Shown: in pieces, positions 9,025 through 16,674 of the stretch
How positions within the stretch are numbered: the first letter of the stretch is position 1
Layout: every line of letters starts with the position of its first letter
Source of the DNA: Brevibacterium permense
GTDB lineage: Bacteria > Actinomycetota > Actinomycetes > Actinomycetales > Brevibacteriaceae
Assembly: GCF_013280495.1 (NCBI RefSeq)
Contig: NZ_JABSSX010000003.1
Location: 186,001 to 250,000, forward strand
DNA: 64,000 nucleotides
Direction of reading: 5' to 3'
Position numbers and translations under genes: made by a program
The notes under the pieces: model-generated
What the model was told of the DNA's origin: nothing
The model's database searches: none
The model's input: only the letters and a program-made list of their open reading frames with translations

Positions 9025-9135
9025 GGCTGCTCACCGCAGGCGATTCGGCTACAGCCAACTCGCCAGCTCAGCGCTACAACGACGTAGCGCCGCAGCGCCG
9101 CGGCGCGGTGTCGCTGCGAACGGCCAGCCTGCCGA

Positions 9136-10080
9136 TCAGTGGAGGTCGGGGTTGAGCTCGATGCCCTTTGAGTCGCGAGCGATCGCCTCGACGGTGCCGG
9201 TGACCGAATTGCGGCGGAAGAGGATGTTGTTCTTCCCGCTGAGCTCGGCGGCCTTGACCACGGCATCGTCTTCGCCGGGGACCGTCACGCGAGTGCCTGC
9301 AGTGATGTAGAGACCGGCTTCGACGACGCAGTCATCGCCGATGGAGATGCCGACACCGGCGTTCGCGCCGAGGAGGCTGCCCGAGCCGATGGAGATGCGG
9401 TGCGTGCCGCCGCCGGAGAGGGTACCCATGATCGAGGCTCCGCCGCCGATATCCGATCCGTCTCCGACGACGACGCCCTGGGAGATGCGGCCTTCGACCA
9501 TGGCCGAACCGAGCGTCCCGGCATTGAAGTTCACGAAGCCTTCGTGCATGACGGTGGTGCCGGGAGCCAGGTGAGCGCCGAGGCGGACACGGTCGGCGTC
9601 GGCGATGCGCACACCGGAGGGGATGACGAAGTCCGTCATCCGCGGGAACTTGTCGAGCCCGTACACGGCAACAGGGCCGCGGGCGAGGAGCTTGGCGCGA
9701 GTGGCCTCGAAGTCCTCGGGGGAGCAGGCGCCGAAGGAGGTCCACACGACATTGGCGATATGGCCGAAGATTCCGTCGAGGTTGACGTCGTTGGGGGCCA
9801 CGACGCGGTGGGACAGTGCGTGCAGACGCAGGTAGGCGTCGGCCGCCGAGGCGGGACCGGCGTCGAGATCGATCGTGGTGGTGACGACCTCTGAGCGGGT
9901 GCCGCGAGCTTCATCGGTGCCCACAAGGGCGTCGAGACCGTCGTCGGCGGCGCGAGCGGTGGCGGCCGCCTCGGCGGTGTCGTGGGTATCGCCGGTGCTC
10001 AGTACCGGGTACCAGACGGAGAGGACGGTGTCGGAATGGATCGTGGCGAGTCCACGTGCGGAAACGATGCGTTCTGTCAT
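9136..10080 (-). CDS. dapD: Tetrahydrodipicolinate N-succinyltransferase DapD (actinobacterial type)
   Basis: Transfers succinyl from succinyl-CoA to tetrahydrodipicolinate in the DAP/lysine pathway. The 314-residue protein has the actinobacterial two-part form: an N-terminal alpha/beta domain and a C-terminal left-handed beta-helix with hexapeptide-style repeats (about residues 160-275; [54 protein letters not shown]). Active trimer expected from the family. It is divergent from dapE with only 41 nt between start codons; a -10 hexamer six bases before the ATG predicts a leaderless mRNA. Confidence 0.95.
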   Translation of the reverse strand: MTERIVSARGLATIHSDTVLSVWYPVLSTGDTHDTAEAAATARAADDGLDALVGTDEARGTRSEVVTTTIDLDAGPASAADAYLRLHALSHRVVAPNDVNLDGIFGHIANVVWTSFGACSPEDFEATRAKLLARGPVAVYGLDKFPRMTDFVIPSGVRIADADRVRLGAHLAPGTTVMHEGFVNFNAGTLGSAMVEGRISQGVVVGDGSDIGGGASIMGTLSGGGTHRISIGSGSLLGANAGVGISIGDDCVVEAGLYITAGTRVTVPGEDDAVVKAAELSGKNNILFRRNSVTGTVEAIARDSKGIELNPDLH

Positions 10081-10086
10081 GCCTTA

Positions 10087-10114
10087 AGCCTAGACGGTGG
10101 CACCGTACTAGGCT
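10087..10114. promoter_or_regulatory. Symmetric bidirectional dapD/dapE promoter
   Basis: The 41-nt gap holds a near-perfect palindrome: AGCCTAG (10087-10093), ACGGT, GGC, ACCGT, A, CTAGGCT (10108-10114). Each arm contains TAGGCT, which fits the TANNNT -10 consensus, 7 nt before the dapE ATG and 6 nt before the dapD ATG. Both transcripts would be leaderless, and the symmetric centre could also be an operator. Confidence 0.6.
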
Positions 10115-10121
10115 AAGAGAC

Positions 10122-11288
10122 ATGACTGTCGATCCATCTGCTGAGACTGATGCCATGTTCGCGCCCGTCGGCGACCTCGGCGAGTACTTGTTCGCCGTGG
10201 TGGGTGACCCGGCCGAACTCACCGGCCGACTGTGCGCCATCGAATCCGTGTCCGGGAACGAAACCGTCCTCGCCGATGCCGTCGTCGCTGTCCTGGAGAG
10301 GATCAGCGCGGGTCCGGGACCGGACCTGGAGATCCTCCGCGACGGAGACACCGTCATCGCTCGCACGAACCTGGGGCTGGCCGAGCGCATCGTCGTCGCC
10401 GGCCACCTCGACACCGTTCCCGTCGAAGACAACCTTCCGCCCGTGCGCACCCACATGTCCGGAGACGAGTACCCCGATGATGAGGTCATCTGGGGGCGGG
10501 GCGCCTGCGATATGAAGGCCGGAGTGGCGATGCAGCTGTCCACCGCGGCCGCGCTGACCAATCCGAACCGCGATGTCACCTGGGTCTTCTACGACCATGA
10601 GGAGGTCGATGCCTCACTCAACGGACTCGGCCGCGTCTCCCGCGACCATCCTGATTGGCTGGCCGGTGACTTCGCGATCCTCGGCGAACCCTCGAACGCC
10701 TCGGTCGAAGGCGGCTGCAACGGAACCATCCGCGTCGACGTCACCACCACCGGAGTCCGCGCCCACTCGGCCCGTGCTTTCATGGGCGTCAACGCCATCC
10801 ACGCCGCCGCCGAGATCCTCACCCGGCTCGCCGAATTCGAGACCGGCACCGTCACGGTCGATGGGCTCGACTACCGCGAATCCCTGTCCGCCGTGAACAT
10901 CCGCGGGGGAGTCGCCGGCAACGTCGTGCCCGACGAGTGCGTGGTGTCCGTGAACTACCGCTTCGCTCCGAGCAAGTCGGCTGCCGAGGCGGAATCCTTT
11001 CTGCGCGAGCTGTTCACCGGTTTCGACGTCGTCGTCACCGATGCCGCCGAGGGGGCCCGCCCCGGACTCGACAGGGCGATCGCCCAGGACTTCATCGACA
11101 CACTCGGACTGTCCCCGGCACCGAAGCTCGGCTGGACGGATGTGTCCCGATTCAGCGCACTCGGCGTTCCGGCGGTGAATTTCGGTCCCGGCAACCCTCT
11201 GTACGCCCATAAGTCGGATGAGCATGTGAGAGTCACCGAGGTGGACCAGGCCACCGCAACTCTGCGCAGCTACCTTCAGGGCCGGTGA
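10122..11288 (+). CDS. dapE: N-succinyl-diaminopimelate desuccinylase DapE
   Basis: M20-family metallohydrolase that releases succinate from N-succinyl-LL-DAP. The 388-residue protein shows the dinuclear zinc-site motifs: GHLDTVP with H95 and D97, GRGACDMKAG with D130, DHEEVD with catalytic E160 and ligand E161, GEPS, and YAHKSDEH near the C-terminus. ATG 10122 is chosen because the TAGGCT hexamer sits exactly 7 nt upstream; the frame extends further up but overlaps dapD with no coding character. Its stop overlaps the start of the next gene by 4 bases. Confidence 0.95.
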   Translation: MTVDPSAETDAMFAPVGDLGEYLFAVVGDPAELTGRLCAIESVSGNETVLADAVVAVLERISAGPGPDLEILRDGDTVIARTNLGLAERIVVAGHLDTVPVEDNLPPVRTHMSGDEYPDDEVIWGRGACDMKAGVAMQLSTAAALTNPNRDVTWVFYDHEEVDASLNGLGRVSRDHPDWLAGDFAILGEPSNASVEGGCNGTIRVDVTTTGVRAHSARAFMGVNAIHAAAEILTRLAEFETGTVTVDGLDYRESLSAVNIRGGVAGNVVPDECVVSVNYRFAPSKSAAEAESFLRELFTGFDVVVTDAAEGARPGLDRAIAQDFIDTLGLSPAPKLGWTDVSRFSALGVPAVNFGPGNPLYAHKSDEHVRVTEVDQATATLRSYLQGR

Positions 11289-12157
11289 ACGAGGTGACCA
11301 GAGCGACAGACGACGTCGATGGCGAGCCTTCGAGTGCTCCCGGGCGCCATTCTGCCGACGATCCGACAGACGACCGGGGAGACGACCCAACAGGTGACTC
11401 TGGCTTCTACAGCAAGGGCCCGCTGCGGCTGAGCGGTGACCAGGTGCCGGCGACGACGACGGACCAGCGCCTCCTCGAATCGAAGTCGGGCACCGACTGG
11501 GTGCATGAGGACCCGTGGCGTGTCATGCGCATCCAGGCCGAGTTCGTCGAAGGATTCGGCTCGCTGGCCGAGATCGGACCGGCAGTGTCGATCTTCGGCT
11601 CAGCTCGTCTGACAGCCGGTACCCAGGCTTATTCGGACACCCGCGAGATCGCTCGCCGCATCGCCGAGAACGGCAATGCGATCATCACCGGCGGGGGCCC
11701 CGGAATCATGGAGGCCGGCAACCTCGGTGCCTGCGAGGGCGGGGGAGTGTCCATCGGGCTGGGCATCGAGCTGCCCTTCGAGACCGGACTCAACAAGCAT
11801 GTCGAACTCGGCGTGAATTTCCGCTACTTCTTCGTCCGCAAGACCATGTTCCTCAAATACTCGCGCGCATTCGTCGTCATGCCCGGCGGCCTGGGTACTC
11901 TGGACGAACTGTTCGAGGCCTTCACCATGGTCCAGACCGGCAAGATCACCTCATTCCCGATCGTGCTGTTCGGGACCGACTACTGGGGCGGGCTCGTCGA
12001 CTGGATGCAGAACACTCTGCTGGCCGCGGGGACGATCAGCGAAGCAGACCTGAACATGTTCACCCTCACCGATGACATCGACGAAGTCGTCGCCGCGATC
12101 GGACCGGGAGACGGCCGGGATTCGGTCGTGGCCAATGCTGCGAACCGTCGACCATGA
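11285..12157 (+). CDS. LOG-family Rossmann protein (TIGR00730, Rv1205-like)
   Basis: Member of the LOG/YgdH-type nucleoside 5'-monophosphate phosphoribohydrolase group; homologues release cytokinin-type bases or degrade nucleotides. The 290-residue protein has a disordered, acidic N-terminus (residues 1-60), the actinobacterial signature DPWRVMRIQAEFVEGF (76-91), GGGPGIMEA (137-145) and the diagnostic phosphoribosyl motif PGGLGTLDE (200-208). The GTG start overlaps the dapE stop (GTGA), so translation is probably coupled. The same dapE, LOG, folP2 order occurs in mycobacteria. The physiological substrate is not known. Confidence 0.88.
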   Translation: MNEVTRATDDVDGEPSSAPGRHSADDPTDDRGDDPTGDSGFYSKGPLRLSGDQVPATTTDQRLLESKSGTDWVHEDPWRVMRIQAEFVEGFGSLAEIGPAVSIFGSARLTAGTQAYSDTREIARRIAENGNAIITGGGPGIMEAGNLGACEGGGVSIGLGIELPFETGLNKHVELGVNFRYFFVRKTMFLKYSRAFVVMPGGLGTLDELFEAFTMVQTGKITSFPIVLFGTDYWGGLVDWMQNTLLAAGTISEADLNMFTLTDDIDEVVAAIGPGDGRDSVVANAANRRP

Positions 12158-13053
12158 GGGGCGACATCTCATCAGTGCCGGAGGGCGAACGGTTCGATCT
12201 CGCCCGGGCTCGGCCCGGAACCCCGGCGATCATGGCCGTGATCAACCGCACCACAGATTCGTTCTACGAATCCGTCGCCACTCTCGAGGAGGCGATCACG
12301 GCAGTGGAGGCGGCCGCCTCGGCGGGTGCTCAGATCGTCGATATCGGGGGAGTGCGCGCCGGCCGCGGACGGGAGATCTCCGTGGCCGAGGAGATCGACC
12401 GCGTGTGCCCGACCGTCGAGGCCGTCGCAAGGTCCCACCCGCACGTGCTCATCAGCGTCGACACGTGGCGTCATGAAGTGGCCGAGGCCGCCTGCCGGGC
12501 CGGTGCGGGACTGCTCAACGACACCTGGGCCGGGATCGACCCGAAGCTCGCCGAGGTGGCCGCCCGGCATGATGTCGGCATCGTCTGCTCCCACACAGGG
12601 GGATTGGATCCGCGCACCGACGCCCACCGCAACCGCTATGGCCTGCAGGCCGGTGACGTCGTCGATTCCACCTTGGCAGGCGTCATCGACCTCGCCGAGG
12701 CGGCGCGTGCAGCAGGGGTGCGCGAAGACCGGATCATCATCGATCCCACTCCCGACTTCGGGAAGAACACGTACCACTCGCTTCGTCTGCTGCGCGAACT
12801 CGACCGGTTCGCCGCGACCGGCTATCCGGTGCTGCTGGCGATCTCACGCAAGGATTTCGTCGGTGAGGCCATCGGTGAGGTCGCCCCGTCGGACCGGCTG
12901 TACGGAACGATCGCCGCGACCGCGCTGGCCATCGAGAAGGGAGCGGCGATGATCCGCACCCACGATGTCAAGGCTACTGCCGACGCCATCGACGTGACCG
13001 TGGCGATCACCGGTGAAGCGGCGCCGAGACACACCGTGCGCGGACTGCGCTGA
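12154..13053 (+). CDS. folP2: Dihydropteroate synthase-like protein FolP2
   Basis: TIM-barrel pterin-binding protein of 299 residues, related to dihydropteroate synthase. The N-terminal strand reads MAVINRTTDSFYES rather than the canonical NVTPDSFSDGG, as in the second mycobacterial paralogue FolP2, which has been reported to lack DHPS activity. Other conserved parts are present: SVDTWRHEV, LLNDTWAG (usually NDV), PTPDFGKNTYHSLRLL and ISRKDFVGE. The start overlaps the previous stop by four bases (ATGA). I name it from this neighbourhood and motif; classic DHPS activity is doubtful. The mycobacterial gpgS that follows folP2 is not present here. Confidence 0.8.
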   Translation: MRGDISSVPEGERFDLARARPGTPAIMAVINRTTDSFYESVATLEEAITAVEAAASAGAQIVDIGGVRAGRGREISVAEEIDRVCPTVEAVARSHPHVLISVDTWRHEVAEAACRAGAGLLNDTWAGIDPKLAEVAARHDVGIVCSHTGGLDPRTDAHRNRYGLQAGDVVDSTLAGVIDLAEAARAAGVREDRIIIDPTPDFGKNTYHSLRLLRELDRFAATGYPVLLAISRKDFVGEAIGEVAPSDRLYGTIAATALAIEKGAAMIRTHDVKATADAIDVTVAITGEAAPRHTVRGLR

Positions 13054-13088
13054 GCATTCCGTGCAGGCGCCTATGTGAAAATGGGGGC

Positions 13089-13424
13089 ATGCCTCTGTGG
13101 ATTGTCATCGGTGTCGCAGCTGCGGTCTTCGTCCTCGTATTCGTCGTCGCAGCGACCTTCAACGCCTTCTCTTCCGAAACCGTCGACGAGGCCGAAGAGA
13201 GCTGGACCGGGCTGCCGGCGGAGTTCACCGGCAAGGACCTGGAATCGGTGCGGTTCCGGCCCGCTCTGCGCGGCTATCGGATGGAAGACGTCGACGCGGC
13301 CATGGCGATGCTGCGCACACGCCTGAGCGAACTCGAGACCGCAGCCGCCCCCGCCGAGGCGGCTCCGCCCACCAGCCCGACAACCGCACCTGACGGACCG
13401 GAAACGGCTGCCGGACCACGATGA
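13089..13424 (+). CDS. Short membrane-anchored DivIVA-domain protein
   Basis: 111 residues: an N-terminal membrane helix (about 3-24, WIVIGVAAAVFVLVFVVAA), a short acidic linker, then one DivIVA-type motif (about 44-82, GKDLESVRFRPALRGYRMED, VDAAMAMLRTRLSELE) and a Pro/Ala-rich tail. The DivIVA motif here is a single short repeat rather than a full polar-growth Wag31 protein, so a partner-binding or scaffolding role at the membrane is the most that can be inferred. It lies between folP2 and a GT-C glycosyltransferase, and its stop overlaps the next start by 4 bases. Small proteins of this kind occupy the same place in other actinobacteria. Confidence 0.75.
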   Translation: MPLWIVIGVAAAVFVLVFVVAATFNAFSSETVDEAEESWTGLPAEFTGKDLESVRFRPALRGYRMEDVDAAMAMLRTRLSELETAAAPAEAAPPTSPTTAPDGPETAAGPR

Positions 13425-14656
13425 GCCGCCCCGCAGACCTCCCCGGAATCACCCTCGCACCCGAAGTCTTCGACTCCTCCCGTTTCAGCCGCCTCGGCGC
13501 TCTGTTCATGGCTCTGCCGGTATGGCTGCAGGCCGTGGCAGTGTACTTCGCCTCCCGTGTCGTGAGTATGTCGATCTTCGCCGCAGTCCTCAAACGGCAG
13601 GACCCGGCGAACTGGTCGTCGTCGCCTGTGACGACGACGCTCAATGACTTCCTCAACTTCTGGGACGGCGGCTGGTACGGGCGCGTCGCCGATGAGGGCT
13701 ATCCCCGCATCCTGCCCGTGGACGACTCCGGAGCGGTCGCGGAGAACCAGTGGGCGTTCTACCCGCTGCACCCCTCGATCGTGTCCACCCTGGCCGACCT
13801 CACGGGGCTGAGCTACGAGGTCATCTCGCCGATCGTGTCCACGATCGCCGCCGGTCTGGCCTCGATCGTCATCCTCCACCTCTTCCGTAAGTACGTCGAC
13901 GACGGTCAGGCGCTGATGGGCCTGGCGCTCGTGATGTTCTTCCCGCCGGCCGCGATCTTCTCCACCGGCTATGCCGAATCACTGACCCTCCTGCTGCAGG
14001 CGACGGCGCTGTTCCTCGTCGTCGAGCGTCGCTACCTCACCGCGATCCCGGTCGTCGTCTTCATGGATCTGTCGCGGCCGATCGGCGTGGCGTTCTCGTT
14101 CTTCATGCTCTTCCACCTCATCGACCGCTTCCTCCGTCGCCGCAGCGATCCGTATCCCACCGGCGAGGTGATCCGGTCCTGGACCCTGGGCGTGCTCTCC
14201 TGCGCAGCGGCCCTCATCCACCCGATCCATGCCTGGTGGTCAACGGGGTCGCTGACGGCCTATACCGACACCGAGGCGGCCTGGCACACCGGCGAGACCA
14301 CGTTCGTCGTCCAGTGGGTGGCTCGGTCGATCAGCCTCATCGGTCCGCTCGGTCCGGTGCTGCTCGTCATCGTCGTCGCCGGAATGCTCGCGTTGATCTT
14401 CTCCCCGGCGGGAGCGCATATGGGACGGACGCTGCAGCTGTTCTGCCTCGGGTACGGCCTGTACCTGCTCATGTTCTTCAATCCGCAGACCTCCACCCTG
14501 CGTCTGCTGCTGCCGCTGTTCCCGCTGGCCCTGACGTTGTCGCTGGTGCGCTCACGAGGCTACCGGGCCGCGATGCTGGTGGCCTATATCCTGCTTCAGA
14601 TCGTGTGGGTCGCCTACCTGTGGCACTTCACTCCGCCTGCCGATCTGCCGCCGTGA
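13421..14656 (+). CDS. PIG-V-like polytopic mannosyltransferase (GT-C fold)
   Basis: 411-residue integral membrane protein with about nine to ten hydrophobic segments. The first extracytoplasmic loop carries FWDGGWYGRVADEGYP and NQWAFYPLHP, the signature of PIG-V-type dolichyl/polyprenyl-phosphate-mannose-dependent glycosyltransferases (WD-x-xWY followed by FFPLYP-like). In actinobacteria such proteins act in cell-envelope glycolipid or protein mannosylation; the acceptor is not deducible here. It is translationally coupled to the DivIVA-domain protein (ATGA overlap). The reading frame ends in a proline-rich tail. Confidence 0.8.
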   Translation: MSRPADLPGITLAPEVFDSSRFSRLGALFMALPVWLQAVAVYFASRVVSMSIFAAVLKRQDPANWSSSPVTTTLNDFLNFWDGGWYGRVADEGYPRILPVDDSGAVAENQWAFYPLHPSIVSTLADLTGLSYEVISPIVSTIAAGLASIVILHLFRKYVDDGQALMGLALVMFFPPAAIFSTGYAESLTLLLQATALFLVVERRYLTAIPVVVFMDLSRPIGVAFSFFMLFHLIDRFLRRRSDPYPTGEVIRSWTLGVLSCAAALIHPIHAWWSTGSLTAYTDTEAAWHTGETTFVVQWVARSISLIGPLGPVLLVIVVAGMLALIFSPAGAHMGRTLQLFCLGYGLYLLMFFNPQTSTLRLLLPLFPLALTLSLVRSRGYRAAMLVAYILLQIVWVAYLWHFTPPADLPP

Positions 14657-14797
14657 TCGCCAGCTGATCCCTCGGGGTGACCGTCCATTGGGCGGGAGAG
14701 TTACCGGGAACGCGCGGATCATGGAATAATCGTAGGTACATCATTCGGTCCACCTGGTGTGAACCGTCTTTGAATGACAACGGAAGGAAGAGCCCAT

Positions 14798-14968
14798 ATG
14801 GCAGCCCAGAAACCCCGCACCGGCGACGGACCTCTGGAAGTGACCGAAGAAGGCCGAAGCATGGTGATGCGGCTTCCAGTCGAAGGCGGAGGCCGTCTGG
14901 TGATCGAACTCAGCAGAGATGAAGCCACCGGACTCCACGACACTCTCGCCCAGACCTTGGGGCTCTGA
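14798..14968 (+). CDS. DUF3117 protein
   Basis: 56-residue conserved actinobacterial protein of unknown function (Rv1211 family). It begins MAAQKPRTGDGPLEVTEEGR and contains EGGGRLVIELSRDEA, both hallmarks of the family. GGAAGGAAGAG at 14782-14792 precedes the ATG with good spacing, so the upstream in-frame ATG at 14774 is rejected. Soluble, no signal peptide. The same neighbour relation (folP2 region, then DUF3117, then a methyltransferase) is seen in mycobacteria. Confidence 0.92.
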   Translation: MAAQKPRTGDGPLEVTEEGRSMVMRLPVEGGGRLVIELSRDEATGLHDTLAQTLGL

Positions 14969-15007
14969 GCCGACGGCCGCAGAACACAGCCGGACGGAGA
15001 CACACGA

Positions 15008-15039
15008 ACAGCAGAGACTTACCTGTAAGTCTCTGCTGT
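15008..15039. terminator. 15-bp perfect hairpin, bidirectional terminator
   Basis: ACAGCAGAGACTTAC (15008-15022) is the exact inverse of 15025-15039 with CT between the arms. It lies between the DUF3117 stop and the O-methyltransferase stop, so it can serve both converging units. Confidence 0.85.
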
Positions 15040-15046
15040 GCTCGTT

Positions 15047-15682
15047 TCACCGGGTCTTCTGCAGCAGCAGCAGCCCTTCTCCGATGGGCAGCAGCACGCG
15101 CTCGAGGTGCTCCTGTTCGGCGATGCGGTTGAGCATGCTCCGTGCCGCCTGGGTCCGGGGACTGCGATCGACGGGATCGGCGACGGCGCCCTTGAGCAGA
15201 GTCTTGTGGATGACCAGTAGGCCCTGGGCATCGAGCAGTCGGAGAGAGGGTTGGATCATTCTCTCCAGGCTGCCCGGCTCCACGTCGATGAAGACCATGT
15301 CATAGGCCGAAGGCGCAAGGCGTTTGAGAACCTCTTCGGCTCGACCGCTCATCAGCCGCAATCGCCCCGGCCGGATTCCGGCCATGTCGACGAGGTCACG
15401 CGCTGCGCTCTGGGTCGTCGAATTCGTGTCGATCGACGTCAGTATCCCGGCGGTCGGCATCCCGCGCAGAAGTGACAGCGTCGACGTTCCCACACCGGTG
15501 CCGACCTCGACGGCCGCGACCGGGGTGAGCAGTCGGGCCAGCAGCGTCAGCGTCCTCGCCGTGGTTTGGGACACCGGTGCGATCCCGAACTCATGCGAGT
15601 GGGTGCGAGCGGCGTCGAGCAGCGGATCGGGACCGTTGTACTGTTCCGAGAAGGTGAGATCACCTGCATTTTCGCGTGCCAA
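15047..15682 (-). CDS. SAM-dependent O-methyltransferase (Rv1220c type)
   Basis: 211-residue class I methyltransferase of the catechol O-methyltransferase-like family. SAM-binding motif I reads VEVGTGVGTSTLSLL (about residues 58-72); motif II region is SIDTNSTTQ, and YDMVFIDVEPG carries the acidic residues that bind metal and ribose in this group. The natural acceptor is unknown. The TTG start at 15682 is preferred because AAGGAGG lies 4-5 bases upstream on the minus strand and no ATG or GTG fits. Upstream on the same strand, 36 nt away, is the alkyltransferase-like gene; the pair may be cotranscribed. Confidence 0.87.
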   Translation of the reverse strand: MARENAGDLTFSEQYNGPDPLLDAARTHSHEFGIAPVSQTTARTLTLLARLLTPVAAVEVGTGVGTSTLSLLRGMPTAGILTSIDTNSTTQSAARDLVDMAGIRPGRLRLMSGRAEEVLKRLAPSAYDMVFIDVEPGSLERMIQPSLRLLDAQGLLVIHKTLLKGAVADPVDRSPRTQAARSMLNRIAEQEHLERVLLPIGEGLLLLQKTR

Positions 15683-15718
15683 CCGGCCCCTCCCTTCTGG
15701 TGCTGAGTTCTCCCAAGT

Positions 15719-16051
15719 CTAACCGCAATCGGGGTCGATTCCGTGGCTGCGCCACAGCCGATCGAGTTCGTCGACTTCGAGGAATGCCGCGCGTTCGACC
15801 CGCTCATGAGAATGCGGTGTGCACTCCTCTTCCCAGTGGATGCTGGCGCGGGCGAAGATCTCGGGCGGCAGGATCCCGGCCGCGTTGACGACTCGCCACC
15901 AAGTGACGTTCGATCCGAATTCCCTCATCACCCGTCCGACATAGCGGGGTGAGCAGTCGGCAACGGCGCCGACTGTCCCGTAGGCGACGACGCGTGCGGC
16001 GGGTACGAGTTCGATGATGCGCAGCACCCGTTCGACTGCTATCTCGTCCAC
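15719..16051 (-). CDS. Alkyltransferase-like (ATL) DNA-lesion binding protein
   Basis: 110-residue protein with the DNA-binding domain of O6-methylguanine-DNA methyltransferases: VERVLRIIELVPAARVVAYG, then the recognition helix PRYVGRVMREF. The active-site PCHRV is replaced by TWWRVV, so the alkyl-acceptor cysteine is a tryptophan. That is the hallmark of ATL proteins, which bind alkylated guanine and recruit nucleotide excision repair instead of repairing it directly. The GTG start at 16051 has GGGAGG just upstream on the minus strand and gives the usual ATL length. It is divergent from tatB. Confidence 0.85.
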   Translation of the reverse strand: MDEIAVERVLRIIELVPAARVVAYGTVGAVADCSPRYVGRVMREFGSNVTWWRVVNAAGILPPEIFARASIHWEEECTPHSHERVERAAFLEVDELDRLWRSHGIDPDCG

Positions 16052-16120
16052 TGCACCTCCCGGCAGGATCGGGATGTCGAACCTGAGCTGACCATGAGTC
16101 GATGCTACCGCCGTCCACGG

Positions 16121-16126
16121 TAGACT
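16121..16126 (+). promoter_or_regulatory. tatB -10 hexamer (leaderless)
   Basis: TAGACT followed by exactly 7 nt and the tatB ATG, predicting transcription from or next to the A of the start codon. Confidence 0.5.
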
Positions 16127-16133
16127 TGAGGCC

Positions 16134-16589
16134 ATGTTCGGTATCAACGGCACCGAAATGGTGATTCTGGTCGTTGTGGCGTTGGTCGTCATCGGACCCA
16201 AACGCCTGCCCGAATACGCTCAGAAGCTGCGTGACTTCGTGCGGCAGATGCGTCGCATGGCCGAAGGCGCGAAGGACAGCGTCCGACGCGATTTCGGCGA
16301 GGACTTCAAGGATGTGGACTGGCAGAAGCTCGATCCGCGCCAGTACGATCCGCGCCGCATCGTACGTGAGGCACTGGTCGAAGAGGATGCGGCCATCCGC
16401 GAGTCCAAACGTCAGGAACTGGCCTCGCAGGAATCGTCATCGGCTGAGTCCTCCGGTGCTGCCCTGTCCACTCAGACCGACACCGAGGCGGCCCCCACCC
16501 GGGAGCAGTCACCCATCGAACGGTTCCAAGCTCAGGTCGGCCTGCGCGACCGTTCCGCCGCGGCACCGTTCGACCCCGAAGCCACCTGA
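16134..16589 (+). CDS. tatB: Twin-arginine translocase subunit TatB
   Basis: Sec-independent export component that, with TatC, forms the receptor for twin-arginine signal peptides. The 151-residue protein has a very short periplasmic start, one membrane helix (about 6-21, TEMVILVVVALVVIGP), the conserved GPKRLPEYA hinge and an amphipathic helix (LRDFVRQMRRMAEGAKDSV), then a charged, disordered cytoplasmic tail. The E at position 8 in the membrane-entry segment and the KRLPEY motif separate TatB from TatA. It is monocistronic by layout; the neighbour downstream is convergent. Confidence 0.92.
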   Translation: MFGINGTEMVILVVVALVVIGPKRLPEYAQKLRDFVRQMRRMAEGAKDSVRRDFGEDFKDVDWQKLDPRQYDPRRIVREALVEEDAAIRESKRQELASQESSSAESSGAALSTQTDTEAAPTREQSPIERFQAQVGLRDRSAAAPFDPEAT

Positions 16590-16674
16590 GCCACCCCGGA
16601 AGCCACCTGGGGTTGAGGCAGACGGCGTCTGTCGGGCCATGTTGCATTCCCGCCTCAGCGCGGGCGTCAGCCGC

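Larger units (their letters stand above)
8552..9135. other. Gene-free gap between gltA and dapD
   Basis: 584 nt between the gltA terminator and the dapD stop. Open frames here have no start-site signals or recognisable protein features and I do not call any. It holds a C-rich degenerate tandem repeat (8591-8694) and a hairpin (8992-9024). The rest shows no structure that I can interpret. Confidence 0.5.

Noticed and set aside
8549-9310. 253-codon open frame and its minus-strand counterpart in the gltA-dapD gap
   Set aside because: No start signals or recognisable domains, crosses the terminator and the dapD 3' end; composition fits chance in GC-rich DNA.
15719-16201. Longer 160-residue version of the ATL gene
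   Set aside because: The extra 50 N-terminal residues overlap the tatB start and have no family match; GTG 16051 has a good ribosome binding site.
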